A DNA stretch of 64,000 nucleotides from Nitrospira_D sp035465795 (GTDB lineage Bacteria; Nitrospirota; Nitrospiria; Nitrospirales; Nitrospiraceae), in the NCBI RefSeq assembly GCF_049546785.1, contig NZ_JBMWAN010000001.1, positions 248,001-312,000 of the forward strand, written 5' to 3'. The notes beneath the pieces were generated by a model, which saw nothing but the letters and a program-made list of their open reading frames with translations, was not told the origin of the DNA and did not search any database. Of the stretch, positions 1-8,908 are shown piece after piece. The position numbers were made by a program, and so were the translations under genes. Positions within the stretch are counted from its first letter, which is position 1. Each line of letters opens with the position of its first letter.

Positions 1-248
1 ATGTCATGCGCTTGGAGCGTCCGGACGAACTCGTGGTACTCTTCGTCGGTTCCCAACTCCGGGTTCAGGACGGTGGGATCGATGATGTCGTAGCCGTGCA
101 TGCTGCCCGGCACCGCCCGGAGATAGGGAGAGGCGTAACAGTCCGTCACGCCCAACGCGTGCAGGTAGGGAACGATCCCGGCAGCATCGGCAAACGTGAA
201 CTGCCGGTTGAATTGCACCCGATAGGTTGCGCTGGGGCAGGGCGGCAT
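1..248 (-). CDS. treY: Malto-oligosyltrehalose synthase TreY, N-terminal part (runs off window)
   Basis: TreY rearranges the terminal alpha-1,4 bond of a malto-oligosaccharide into the alpha,alpha-1,1 bond of trehalose; TreZ then releases free trehalose. Only the first 82 codons are here. The visible residues fit the N-terminus of the family: ATYRVQFN, FTFADAAGIVPYLHALG, CYASPY and SMHGYDI. The ATG at 248 lies 15 bp after the glgC stop and no strong Shine-Dalgarno is visible, so translation may depend on upstream glgC. It is the third gene of a treZ-glgC-treY run. The rest, including the catalytic residues, lies outside the window. Confidence 0.9.
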   Translation of the reverse strand, partial: MPPCPSATYRVQFNRQFTFADAAGIVPYLHALGVTDCYASPYLRAVPGSMHGYDIIDPTVLNPELGTDEEYHEFVRTLQAHD

Positions 249-262
249 ACTGTCCGGTCGAG

Positions 263-1528
263 TCACATGACGCTCCCGTCTGGCTGCGAGCGCATGGGGC
301 GTTCGCCGATCGATGGCCCTCGCGGGAGCACCACGAGTCCGCTCCTGGTGACCTGGAACCGCTTCCTGTCGGCGGCCTGGTCCCACCCGAGTTCCGTCCC
401 GTCCGGAATCACGTTGAATCGATCGGCAATGACGCGCTTGAGCTTCGCCTTGGAGCCGATCCGGACGCCGTCGAGGATCACGCATTCCTCGATATGGGCC
501 CCGGCCTCGATGTACACGTTCCGTCCGATCACGGACCGCCGGATGTCGGCTTCAATCACCTGGCTCCCCTGCCCCACCATCGCGTCGTCGATGCGGGAGC
601 GGACCATGCTGGCGGTCGGACCGTCGAAGGTATCGGTCAGAATCGGCCAGGACGGATTCCTCAAATCGAAAACCGGCGCCTCTCCGAGAAGATCCAAATG
701 GGACTGCCAGTACGAATCCAAAGTCCCCACGTCCCGCCAATACCCACGTTCTTCATAGTGTTTCAAACCGGGGACCCGGTTGTCGAGAAAGTTGTATGCC
801 TGGACACGATGCGTTGCGAGCAGGCGAGGAATGATCTCGCGGCCGAAATCATGGGAACCGGGCCGCGAAGCATCCTGCTCCAGCGAGCGCAACAGCACGT
901 CGGTCTTGAACAGGTAATTGCCCATGGAGGAGAAGGCCTGCCCGGGATCGTCAGGCATGGGTTTAGGCTGCTTGGGCTTTTCATCGAATCCGACGATCCG
1001 CCCTTCCCGATCGACATCGATAATGCCGAACCCCTTCGCCGCATGCAGAGGCACGGGCCTGGCCGCCACGGTCACATCAGCCGCGTGCTCCAGATGAAAC
1101 TGGATCATCTGCCCGATATCCATGCGGTAAATGTGGTCGGCCCCGAAGACCGCCACCAGATCTGGAGCAAAATCCTGAATCAAATTGAGGTTGTGATACA
1201 CCGCGTCCGCCGTCCCCTCGTACCAGCCCCCGCGCGCCTTCATCTGGGGCGGAACGACCGTAATGAAATTCTCTTTGATCCGCCCGCCGATCCGCCAGGC
1301 CCGACGAAGATGCTCGATCAACGATTGCGACCGATATTGCACCAGCACGTACATGGCCATGATGCCGGAATTGAGAAAATTGCTCAGCACGAAATCAACG
1401 ATGCGGTACTTGCCTCCGAACGGGACGGCCGGCTTGCTGCGCAGCTCGGTCAACGGCATCAGGCGCTCTCCTTTTCCCCCGGCCATGATGATGGCGAGAA
1501 TCCGCTGTCTGGATTTTGGTTCAATCAT
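263..1528 (-). CDS. glgC: Glucose-1-phosphate adenylyltransferase (ADP-glucose pyrophosphorylase)
   Basis: GlgC makes ADP-glucose from ATP and glucose-1-phosphate, the committed step of bacterial glycogen synthesis. The 421-residue length is typical. The N-terminal nucleotide-binding loop GGKGERL is at residues 17-23, followed by RSKPAVPFGG (30-39), GTADAV (105-110), the GADHIYRMD segment (129-137), FDEKP (181-185) and GNYLF (203-207). The C-terminal half is a left-handed beta-helix type region. It lies between treZ (upstream) and treY (downstream), which links glucan synthesis to trehalose formation. A purine-rich GAGGAGAAGGGG precedes the ATG. Confidence 0.95.
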   Translation of the reverse strand: MIEPKSRQRILAIIMAGGKGERLMPLTELRSKPAVPFGGKYRIVDFVLSNFLNSGIMAMYVLVQYRSQSLIEHLRRAWRIGGRIKENFITVVPPQMKARGGWYEGTADAVYHNLNLIQDFAPDLVAVFGADHIYRMDIGQMIQFHLEHAADVTVAARPVPLHAAKGFGIIDVDREGRIVGFDEKPKQPKPMPDDPGQAFSSMGNYLFKTDVLLRSLEQDASRPGSHDFGREIIPRLLATHRVQAYNFLDNRVPGLKHYEERGYWRDVGTLDSYWQSHLDLLGEAPVFDLRNPSWPILTDTFDGPTASMVRSRIDDAMVGQGSQVIEADIRRSVIGRNVYIEAGAHIEECVILDGVRIGSKAKLKRVIADRFNVIPDGTELGWDQAADRKRFQVTRSGLVVLPRGPSIGERPMRSQPDGSVM

Positions 1529-1671
1529 CGCTCAGCCCCTTCTCCTCGATGAGTCATGACCATATCCTGTCCGAGGCACATGCGTCGAGGCCCTACGCCG
1601 ACGCAATATTTCCGCATCGTCCAATCCCCGCTGAGCACCACTCCCCTAACAGGATCGGCCGGTCTTACTCC

Positions 1672-3567
1672 TCATTCAAATCCGGAGGCCGATCGTAGAT
1701 AAAGGAATGCGGAGAACTGAGGAACAGAGAGCGCAACCCCGCTCTCATCGACGATCAACCGGCGCGGCATCGTTGCCTGCCCCGACCCGGCGAAATCGCT
1801 TGAGGTAGAATCCAGACGAAGATTCCATTCCCCCTGCGGCTTGTGAATGGTGACCGTGACCGGCCTGTTATTGAACCCCAGTACCAGGAGAGCCTCCGGC
1901 CCATCCGGCCCCTGACGATGCATCATCAACACCTGTTCCGCCTCCTCGTGCCAGGTCAGGTGGCGCATCTTCCCGGAGTCTTCGGCGCCAAGCGAGGCGA
2001 TGCCCCTTCTGAGTGTGATCAGCATGTTGGTCCAGCGGAGCATCGCCGCCCGCTGCGGATCATCCCCGGTTCCCGGCCGGAGGCGCGACCGCTCGAAGGT
2101 CGCGACATCCTGAGGGTCCGGAATGTCTTCCTCTTTCCACCCAAAGTGCGAGAATTCCCTTCGCCGGCCCTGCCGGACCGCCTCGATCAGCTGCGGGTCC
2201 CCGTGTTCAATGAAGTATTGAAACGGAGCCGTTTCACCGTACTCCTCGCCCATGAAGAGGAGCGGTATGTTCGGGGACAGCAGCACGAGCGCGGTAGCGA
2301 CCTTCAGGGCGTCGAACGGAATCTGCGTGCTCAATCGATCTCCCAACGCGCGGTTTCCGACCTGATCATGATTCTGGGCGAACACGACGAACTGCGACGA
2401 GGAACAGGCCCGCGAAGAATTGCCGTGTCGACGGCGGCGATAGGCCGACCGCCGTCCTTGATAGACAAATCCGTCCCGGAGCGCGGCAGCCAGATCCACG
2501 AGTCCGTCAAAGTCCTGGTAGTAGCCCTTTCGTTCCCCCGTCAGCGTGACGCGCAAGGCGTGATGGAAATCGTCGTTCCACTGTCCGTCGAGTCCGAACC
2601 CTCCCATCGCGGGAGGACAGATGACCCGCGCGTCATTCAGGTCGCTTTCCGCTATCACGGAGATCGTGCGACCGGCCCGCTCAGCCTCGCCATGGACCGC
2701 GTCCGCCAGTTCCTGCAGAATATGTCTGGCGCTGAAATCAAAAATGCCGTGAATCGAGTCCAAGCGCAGCGCGTCGATATGGTACTCGGTCACCCAATAC
2801 AAGGCGTTGCTGATCACAAAGTGCCGGACTTCGTCGCTTTCCGGCCCATCGTAATTGATCGCGGCGCCCCATGGAGTCCGATACCGGTCCGTGAAATACG
2901 GGCCGAAATCTCCGAGATAATTGCCCTCCGGACCCAGGTGGTTGTAGACGACGTCGAGAATGACCGCGAGCCCCTCCCGGTGGCAGGCATCCACGAGCCT
3001 CTTGAGTCCCTCCGGCCCGCCATAACTGGCTTGCGGCGCAAACGGGTGAACCCCGTCGTAACCCCAGTTGCGCTTTCCCGGAAATTGCGCGACCGGCATC
3101 AGTTCGATGGCGGTCATGCCCACTTCCTGCCTGAGGTACTTCAGACGCGGAATGATCGCGTCAAACGTCCCTTCGGGAGTGAACGTTCCGGTGTGAAGCT
3201 CGTAAATGATGAAGTCCTTGAGAGACAGTCCCCGCCATGTCTCATCCGTCCAGTGAAATGCATGGGGATCGACGACGGCCGAAGGCTTGTGTACGCCCTC
3301 AGGTTGAAACCGGGCTGCCGGGTCCGGTCGCGCCTTTTCGCCGTCCAGCAGAAACTGGTAACGCGCCCCGCCCCCCACCCCGGGCACGGTCGCCTCGAAG
3401 TAGCCGAACTCCCGCGGTTCCATCGGGACCGGCGGCATGTCCGGCTCGACGAGATGAACCGCAACCCTGTCGGCACGAGGAGCCCAGACGCGAAAGTGCG
3501 TTGTCGATGGGCCGTCAAGCCGGGCGCCAAGACTCAGCCGCCATTCTCCGGTTCTGCGCGAAGCCAT
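1672..3567 (-). CDS. treZ: Malto-oligosyltrehalose trehalohydrolase
   Basis: TreZ hydrolyses the bond next to the trehalosyl end made by TreY and releases trehalose. The protein is 631 residues long from this start. It has an N-terminal carbohydrate-binding Ig-like segment (FRVWAP near 25-30) and a GH13 barrel: DVVYNH (205-210), the nucleophile region LRLDSIHGIFD (Asp near 270), acid IAESDL (Glu near 307) and QNHDQVGNR later. The frame stays open 80 codons further upstream, but GAGGGG just before the ATG at 3567 and the family N-terminus support this start. Divergent from glgX, with about 200 bp between starts. Confidence 0.92.
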   Translation of the reverse strand: MASRRTGEWRLSLGARLDGPSTTHFRVWAPRADRVAVHLVEPDMPPVPMEPREFGYFEATVPGVGGGARYQFLLDGEKARPDPAARFQPEGVHKPSAVVDPHAFHWTDETWRGLSLKDFIIYELHTGTFTPEGTFDAIIPRLKYLRQEVGMTAIELMPVAQFPGKRNWGYDGVHPFAPQASYGGPEGLKRLVDACHREGLAVILDVVYNHLGPEGNYLGDFGPYFTDRYRTPWGAAINYDGPESDEVRHFVISNALYWVTEYHIDALRLDSIHGIFDFSARHILQELADAVHGEAERAGRTISVIAESDLNDARVICPPAMGGFGLDGQWNDDFHHALRVTLTGERKGYYQDFDGLVDLAAALRDGFVYQGRRSAYRRRRHGNSSRACSSSQFVVFAQNHDQVGNRALGDRLSTQIPFDALKVATALVLLSPNIPLLFMGEEYGETAPFQYFIEHGDPQLIEAVRQGRRREFSHFGWKEEDIPDPQDVATFERSRLRPGTGDDPQRAAMLRWTNMLITLRRGIASLGAEDSGKMRHLTWHEEAEQVLMMHRQGPDGPEALLVLGFNNRPVTVTIHKPQGEWNLRLDSTSSDFAGSGQATMPRRLIVDESGVALSVPQFSAFLYLRSASGFE

Positions 3568-3767
3568 TCCCCTCACCGTCCCTTGGGAGCCCAGTCTGCC
3601 AGAAGGCGCGCCCCTATGCCAGAGGGGTGCAATCACTGCGTCGAATTTCGGTTGTCGCACTTGCGCCTGAGCGCAGAGGAAGCTATAGGTACTCTGCTCC
3701 CGGCTTGCGGCCGCGACAAGAGACCATGCGTCGCCGCTGCCGGAATGGAATGACGGAGGGAACCACA

Positions 3768-5897
3768 GTGCGAACGTGGCCGGGACGCCCTTATCCGCTT
3801 GGCGCAACGTGGGACGGCGAGGGCGTGAACTTCGCGATTTTTTCTGAAAACGCCACCGCCGTCGAGTTGTGCCTCTTCGACAGGGCCGACGCTCAGCGGG
3901 AATCGGCGCGCATTCGAATGGAGGAACAGACCGATCAAGTCTGGCACGTCTACCTCCCGGGTCTGTGGCCGGGTCAACATTACGGCTACCGCGTGCACGG
4001 CCCCTATGCGCCGGAGGCCGGACATCGCTTCAACCCGAACAAACTGCTGATCGATCCCTACGCCAAATCCATCGCCGGCGTCATCGAGTGGTCCGATGCC
4101 ATGTTCGGATATCGAATCGGTGATCCCAAGGCCGATCTGTCGTTCGATACGAGAGACAATGCCGGCAACATCCCCAAGTGCGTCGTCATCGACCAGGCCT
4201 TTACCTGGGGAGGCGACCACCTGCTCAAAACCTCCTGGGATAAGACGATCATCTATGAAGTGCATGTCAAAGGATTTACGGCCCGGCACCCCGACGTGCC
4301 GGAACACATGCGAGGCACCTACTCTGCGCTCACCACGCCCGCCGTCATCGACCATCTGCTCGACCTGGGTGTCACCGCGGTGGAGCTTCTGCCGATCCAC
4401 CAGTTCGTTCGCGACAAGGACCTGCACGATCGCGGGCTGACGAACTATTGGGGGTACAACACCATCGGCTTTTTCGCGCCCGATATCCGGTATGCGACCT
4501 CCCCTGTTCGCGGCCGCCATGTGCGGGAATTCAAAACCATGGTCAAGACGCTGCACAGCGCAGGGATCGAAGTCATTCTCGATGTCGTCTACAACCATAC
4601 GGCGGAAGGGAATCATCTCGGACCGACCCTGTCGTTTCGGGGTGTGGACAATGCCTCGTACTATCGGCTCACGCCGGAGAACAAGCGCTATCACGTGGAT
4701 TACACGGGATGCGGCAACACGCTCAACGTCACCCATCCCAGGACCTTGCAGCTCATTATGGACAGCTTGCGCTACTGGGTGACGGAGATGCATGTGGACG
4801 GGTTTCGCTTCGATCTCGCCTCCGCGCTGGCGCGGGAGTTCCACGCCGTCGACCGGCTGAGCGCTTTTTTCGACATTCTTCATCAAGATCCGATCCTGTC
4901 CCAGGTGAAGTTGATCGCGGAGCCGTGGGACATCGGCGAGGGGGGCTACCAGGTCGGCAACTTTCCGGTGGGCTGGGCGGAATGGAACGGCAAATACCGG
5001 GACACCATCCGTCGCTATGCGAAAGGCGACGGCGGACAAGTCGCCGAACTGGGCTACCGCCTGACCGGGAGCAGCGATCTGTACAGCACGAGCGGGCGAC
5101 GCCCCTTCGCCAGCGTCAACTTCATCACGGCCCACGACGGCTTCACGCTTCAGGATCTCGTCTCGTACAACGACAAGCATAACAAGGCCAACGGGGAGGA
5201 CAACCGCGACGGCACAGACGACAACGCCAGCTGGAATTGCGGCGTGGAGGGACCGACGGACGATCCGGCGATCGCCGAGCTGCGGGAACGCCAGAAGCGG
5301 AACTTCATGGCAATCTTGTTCCTGTCGCAAGGCGTTCCCATGATCTGCGGGGGGGATGAGTTGAGCCGGACTCAAGAGGGCAACAACAATGCCTACTGCC
5401 AGGACAATGAACTCAGCTGGTTCAATTGGACCCTCGATCGCAACCAGCGCGCTTTTCTCGCGTTCGTGAAGCAATTGATCGCATTTCGAAAACGGCACCC
5501 GGTGCTGCGGCGCCGGAGATTTTTTCAGGGGCGCCGCCTCCGAGGCTCCGAAGTGAAAGACGTGTCGTGGTTCCGGCCGGACGGGAAAGAAATGACCGAT
5601 GAGGATTGGAACGCCGGCTACGCGAAGTCGCTGGCGCTTCGCCTAGCCGGCGACGCCATCGCCGAAACGGACGAAAAAGGGCGCCCGATCACGGACGACA
5701 CGCTCCTCATCCTCCTCAATGCCCATCACCTTCCGCTCACCTTCACGCTCCCGGCCCATAAGCGGGGCGTCCGCTGGGAATGGCTGTTCGACACCTCGAC
5801 GAAGCTCCAGCCTTCCAGGGAAGCCCTCCTTTTGAAAGGCGGGGACCGGTATGAGCTCAACGCGCGCGCGCTGGCCGTGCTCCGCCTGCGCGAGTAA
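3768..5897 (+). CDS. glgX: Glycogen debranching enzyme GlgX (isoamylase-type, GH13)
   Basis: GlgX hydrolyses alpha-1,6 branches of limit dextrin and so supplies linear chains for TreY/TreZ. From the GTG at 3768 the product has 709 residues. The N-terminus WPGRPYPLGATWDGEGVNFA matches family starts. Catalytic elements are DVVYNHTAEGNH (about 272-283), nucleophile GFRFDL (Asp near 349), acid IAEPWD (Glu near 385) and TAHDGFTL. The start choice rests on GGAGGG seven bases before the GTG; upstream in-frame ATGs at 3726 and 3750 have weaker signals. It converges on the ABC transporter ATPase with a 2-bp gap. Confidence 0.93.
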   Translation: MRTWPGRPYPLGATWDGEGVNFAIFSENATAVELCLFDRADAQRESARIRMEEQTDQVWHVYLPGLWPGQHYGYRVHGPYAPEAGHRFNPNKLLIDPYAKSIAGVIEWSDAMFGYRIGDPKADLSFDTRDNAGNIPKCVVIDQAFTWGGDHLLKTSWDKTIIYEVHVKGFTARHPDVPEHMRGTYSALTTPAVIDHLLDLGVTAVELLPIHQFVRDKDLHDRGLTNYWGYNTIGFFAPDIRYATSPVRGRHVREFKTMVKTLHSAGIEVILDVVYNHTAEGNHLGPTLSFRGVDNASYYRLTPENKRYHVDYTGCGNTLNVTHPRTLQLIMDSLRYWVTEMHVDGFRFDLASALAREFHAVDRLSAFFDILHQDPILSQVKLIAEPWDIGEGGYQVGNFPVGWAEWNGKYRDTIRRYAKGDGGQVAELGYRLTGSSDLYSTSGRRPFASVNFITAHDGFTLQDLVSYNDKHNKANGEDNRDGTDDNASWNCGVEGPTDDPAIAELRERQKRNFMAILFLSQGVPMICGGDELSRTQEGNNNAYCQDNELSWFNWTLDRNQRAFLAFVKQLIAFRKRHPVLRRRRFFQGRRLRGSEVKDVSWFRPDGKEMTDEDWNAGYAKSLALRLAGDAIAETDEKGRPITDDTLLILLNAHHLPLTFTLPAHKRGVRWEWLFDTSTKLQPSREALLLKGGDRYELNARALAVLRLRE

Positions 5898-5899
5898 CG

Positions 5900-7039
5900 T
5901 TACCCGGGCCGTTCACCGGGGCCGACGCGACGGCCTCCGATCCGCGCCCCCGTGACCGGATTGAAGAAATGGACGACGGCGTCCCCGATCGAGATCGTCA
6001 CGGCGTCGCCGGCGCGCAACTCCTGTCCCGAGTCCAGCAAGGCCACGAGCATGCGGCCGGTCGCTCGACCGGAGACCGGCTCCAGAGTCACCCACGGATG
6101 GCCGCTGCCCCGCTCGACCAGCCGCACCGTCCCATCGGCGATCATCCCCGATCGGGCTCTTCCCGAGGGACGGCTCACGCGGATATGCTCCGGACGAATC
6201 CCGAGCGTGAGCGCGCTCCCCTCCACACGATGAGGCCAATCCGCCGGCAAGGGAATCCGGAAGGGGTCCGCCGCAAGGATTCCGCCGTGGACGACGGCAT
6301 CGATCATGTTCATCGCCGGCTGACCGATGAAGCCGGCCACGAAGACGTTGGCCGGCGCATCGTAGAGTTCTTTCGGCGTCCCCAATTGTTCGAGCGTCCC
6401 GTCGTGCAAGACAGCCACGCGGTCGGCCAGCGTCATGGCCTCCGTCTGGTCGTGGGTGACATAAATCATCGTGATCTTCAGCTGGTCGTGCAGCCGGCGC
6501 AGCTCGGTTCTCATCCCGGTTCGGAGCCGTGCGTCCAGATTGGACAGCGGCTCGTCCAGGAGAAAGACCTGCGGTTTCCGGATCAGCGCCCGTCCGAGCG
6601 CCACCCGTTGTCGTTGACCTCCGGACAGCTCGCGCGGACGCCGGTCCAGGAGGTCCGTCAGCCCCAGGAGTTCCGCAATGCGGCGCACTTCCCCGGCGAT
6701 CCCGGCGCGATCGAGACGACCCCGCCGCGGCCCGACCCGCAGCGGAAACGCCAGGTTCTCTTCCACCGTCATGTGCGGATACAGCGCGTAACTCTGGAAG
6801 ACCAGCGCCACGTCGCGGTGCTGGGGGGCCAGCGCTGTCACGTCCCGGCCGTCGAACAGGATCCGCCCGCCGGTGGGCGACTCCAGACCGGCCAGCAGAT
6901 GCAGCAGCGTGGATTTGCCGCAGCCTGACGGACCGACGACGGCGAAGAACTCCCCGTCGCGGATCGTCACGGTGAGCCCCCGGACGATGTCCGGTCCGTC
7001 GAACCGTTTCCGCAATCCTTCCAGCCGTACTTCCGCCAT
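5900..7039 (-). CDS. Sugar ABC transporter ATP-binding protein (MalK/UgpC type)
   Basis: This is the nucleotide-binding subunit that powers a carbohydrate importer. Of 379 residues, Walker A GPSGCGKST is at 36-44, signature LSGGQRQRV at 138-146 and Walker B VFLLDEP at 158-164, followed by the switch region YVTHDQ. A C-terminal TOBE-like region of about 120 residues is typical of MalK/UgpC. The ATG at 7039 follows GGGGGA. It is the last gene of the run with two permeases and a binding protein, separated from them by about 70 bp holding a repeat-like segment. The substrate is not shown by sequence; trehalose, maltodextrin or glucosylglycerate-type solutes are plausible from context. Confidence 0.9.
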   Translation of the reverse strand: MAEVRLEGLRKRFDGPDIVRGLTVTIRDGEFFAVVGPSGCGKSTLLHLLAGLESPTGGRILFDGRDVTALAPQHRDVALVFQSYALYPHMTVEENLAFPLRVGPRRGRLDRAGIAGEVRRIAELLGLTDLLDRRPRELSGGQRQRVALGRALIRKPQVFLLDEPLSNLDARLRTGMRTELRRLHDQLKITMIYVTHDQTEAMTLADRVAVLHDGTLEQLGTPKELYDAPANVFVAGFIGQPAMNMIDAVVHGGILAADPFRIPLPADWPHRVEGSALTLGIRPEHIRVSRPSGRARSGMIADGTVRLVERGSGHPWVTLEPVSGRATGRMLVALLDSGQELRAGDAVTISIGDAVVHFFNPVTGARIGGRRVGPGERPG

Positions 7040-7050
7040 ATTCCCCCGAA

Positions 7051-7112
7051 GGCAAGAGGCGAGCGGTACCGGGCGCATGTGCCTTTCCCACAGCCCCTTG
7101 CCCCTCGCCTTG
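7051..7112. repeat. REP-like imperfect inverted repeat in gap between permease and ATPase genes
   Basis: The gap has GGCAAGAGGCGAG at its left end and CTTGCCCCTCGCCTTG at its right end. The two are roughly complementary and resemble the segment at 22090-22195 downstream of archease. This may be an intergenic repeat family or a stem-loop in the transcript between malG-like and ATPase genes. The pairing is imperfect, so the call is tentative. Confidence 0.35.
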
Positions 7113-7964
7113 CTATCCTTTCACGCTTCCCGCCGTCAGCCCCGCCACGATGTGCCGCTGGAAGACCAGCGCCAGGAGCACGACGGGACCGGTCACGATC
7201 AACGACGCCGCCGCCATATCCCCCCAGGGCACCTCGTGCAGCCCCGGGAATAACGCAATCGCCACAGGGACGGTGCGCGAGGCGTCGGTGGCCGTCAAGG
7301 TCAGGGCGAACATGAACTCATTCCAGGAATAGATAAACAGGAGCAGGGCCGCAACGGCAATGCCGGGGAGCGCCGGCGGCGCCACCACGCGAACGAGCGC
7401 GCTCCAGGGAGTACAGCCGTCGACCCGCGCGGCCCGGTAGAGGTCCACCGGAAGTTGCCGGAAAAAACTGCTGAGCATCCAGATGGCCAGCGGGAGTGAG
7501 TAGGTCGCGTGCGTCAGGATCAAGGCGCCCAGGGTATCGCGCAGGCCCAACGCCCGGACAAGCAGATACAGCGGGCCGACGACGGCGATGGGCGGGAACA
7601 TGGACAGGGCCAACACCAGCCCCAGAATCCAGGGCTTCCCGCCGAGCGGCAGACGGGCCAGCGCGAACGCGCAGAGTCCCCCCACCCCGACGGCGAGGGC
7701 GCTGCTCGCAACGGCCACCAGGGCGCTGTTGAGCAATTCACGGTCAAGCGTGGATCGGGCGAGCACCGCCCGATAATGATCACCGGTGGGCTGTTCGGGA
7801 AACAGCGGCGGGAGGCGAACGAGATCGGAGTCGGGCTTCAGAGAGGTGACGGCCTGCCACGTGACCGGTCCCATGCAGAAGACGACCGCGCCGGTCAGCA
7901 GCAGGATCCGCCCGAGCCTCCCTCCGGCGTCACGAAGCCGCGACCGGATCCCCGGCCCGCTCAT
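7113..7964 (-). CDS. Sugar ABC transporter permease (MalG type)
   Basis: Membrane subunit of the importer, 283 residues with about six hydrophobic segments. The EAA-like loop that contacts the ATPase is visible as YRAARVDGCTPWSALVRVVAPPALPG, and the C-terminus VAGLTAGSVKG is the usual end of MalG-type permeases. Its ATG overlaps the stop of the upstream permease by 4 bp (7961-7964), so the two are probably translationally coupled. It should form a heterodimer with that permease. Confidence 0.9.
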   Translation of the reverse strand: MSGPGIRSRLRDAGGRLGRILLLTGAVVFCMGPVTWQAVTSLKPDSDLVRLPPLFPEQPTGDHYRAVLARSTLDRELLNSALVAVASSALAVGVGGLCAFALARLPLGGKPWILGLVLALSMFPPIAVVGPLYLLVRALGLRDTLGALILTHATYSLPLAIWMLSSFFRQLPVDLYRAARVDGCTPWSALVRVVAPPALPGIAVAALLLFIYSWNEFMFALTLTATDASRTVPVAIALFPGLHEVPWGDMAAASLIVTGPVVLLALVFQRHIVAGLTAGSVKG

Positions 7965-8908
7965 CGCGACAGCTCCCGCAGGTAGCCCCGCAGCAGGAAC
8001 ACGTAGCCGAGCGTGAGCATCAGCCCCAGCAGAAACATGGTCGTGGCGAGGGCCGAGCCATAGCCGAACTGGAGCGTCTGAAACAGCGTCTTGTAGGCAT
8101 AAATGGACAGGGTTTCGGTGCTGTTGCCGGGCCCGCCGCCGGTCAACACATAGACCGCGTCGAACACGCGCACCGCGTCCATCGTCCGGAAAATCAGCAC
8201 GATCACGATGACCGGCAGGAGCAGCGGCAGTGTAATCCGGCGGAAGATCGTCCAGGGGCCCGCCCCGTCGACCTGCGCGGCGAGGGACAGCTCCCGTGGA
8301 ATCGCCTGAAGACCGGCCAGCAGGAGCAGGGCGGCGAACGGGGTCGTCTTCCACACGTCCATCAGGATCGCCCCGTGGATCGCCCAGGCCGGATCACCGA
8401 GCCAGTTGACCGGCTCGGCGATGAGGCCGGTTCTCAGCAGCAGATAGTTCACCAATCCGTACTCGCCGTGGTAGAGCCATTCCCACATGCGGGCCGAGAC
8501 TACGGTCGGGATCGCCCAGGGGATCAGAATCAGGACGCGCCCCCATGCCGGGCCCCGCTCCCCTCCCTGTATCCCGCGAGCGAGGAGCAGCGCCAGCGCG
8601 AGCCCGAGGAGCACCTCGGCCGTCACCGACAGTCCCGTGAAGTAGAGCGTCGTCCGGCAAGCGGCCAGGAACCGTTCGTCACCGGCCAGCCGGATGTAAT
8701 TGCTCAGGCCGACAAACTCGTCGATGCCGAAAATCGGCAGGCGCCGATGGAACCCCAGCCAGCCGGCGGCAAGAACCGGCAGCAGAGCGAACGCGCCGAG
8801 GAGCGTGAGCGCCGGCGCGACAAACAGGACACTCCACGCAGCATCAGTCAGAATCCGTCCGGGAGTCCGGAGCTTTCCGGAGAATACCCGCCTGAGACCG
8901 TGGATCAT
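7961..8908 (-). CDS. Sugar ABC transporter permease (MalF type)
   Basis: A 315-residue membrane subunit with six or so hydrophobic segments. The EAA loop reads LSLAAQVDGAGPWTIFRRITLPLL, which matches the coupling-helix region of MalF/UgpA-type permeases. The start overlaps the stop of the binding-protein gene by 4 bp (ATGA, 8905-8908) and its stop overlaps the next permease. It is a MalF-type partner that would assemble with the MalG-type permease and the ATPase. Confidence 0.9.
   Translation of the reverse strand: MIHGLRRVFSGKLRTPGRILTDAAWSVLFVAPALTLLGAFALLPVLAAGWLGFHRRLPIFGIDEFVGLSNYIRLAGDERFLAACRTTLYFTGLSVTAEVLLGLALALLLARGIQGGERGPAWGRVLILIPWAIPTVVSARMWEWLYHGEYGLVNYLLLRTGLIAEPVNWLGDPAWAIHGAILMDVWKTTPFAALLLLAGLQAIPRELSLAAQVDGAGPWTIFRRITLPLLLPVIVIVLIFRTMDAVRVFDAVYVLTGGGPGNSTETLSIYAYKTLFQTLQFGYGSALATTMFLLGLMLTLGYVFLLRGYLRELSR

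Noticed and set aside
227..1552. Long plus-strand open frame opposite glgC (441 codons)
   Set aside because: Shadow of glgC; no family features and the minus-strand protein is unmistakable.
1843..3753. Long plus-strand open frame opposite treZ (636 codons)
   Set aside because: Antisense to treZ; composition is that of a GC-rich shadow and no motifs are visible.
3568..3807. 80-residue N-terminal extension of TreZ
   Set aside because: It overlaps the glgX start region and does not match family N-termini; an internal ATG with a good ribosome binding site fits.
3633..5498. Long minus-strand open frame opposite glgX (621 codons)
   Set aside because: Antisense to glgX; translation is of low quality and has no recognisable domain.
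5969..6928. Plus-strand frame opposite the ABC ATPase gene
   Set aside because: Shadow of a clearly identified ATPase.
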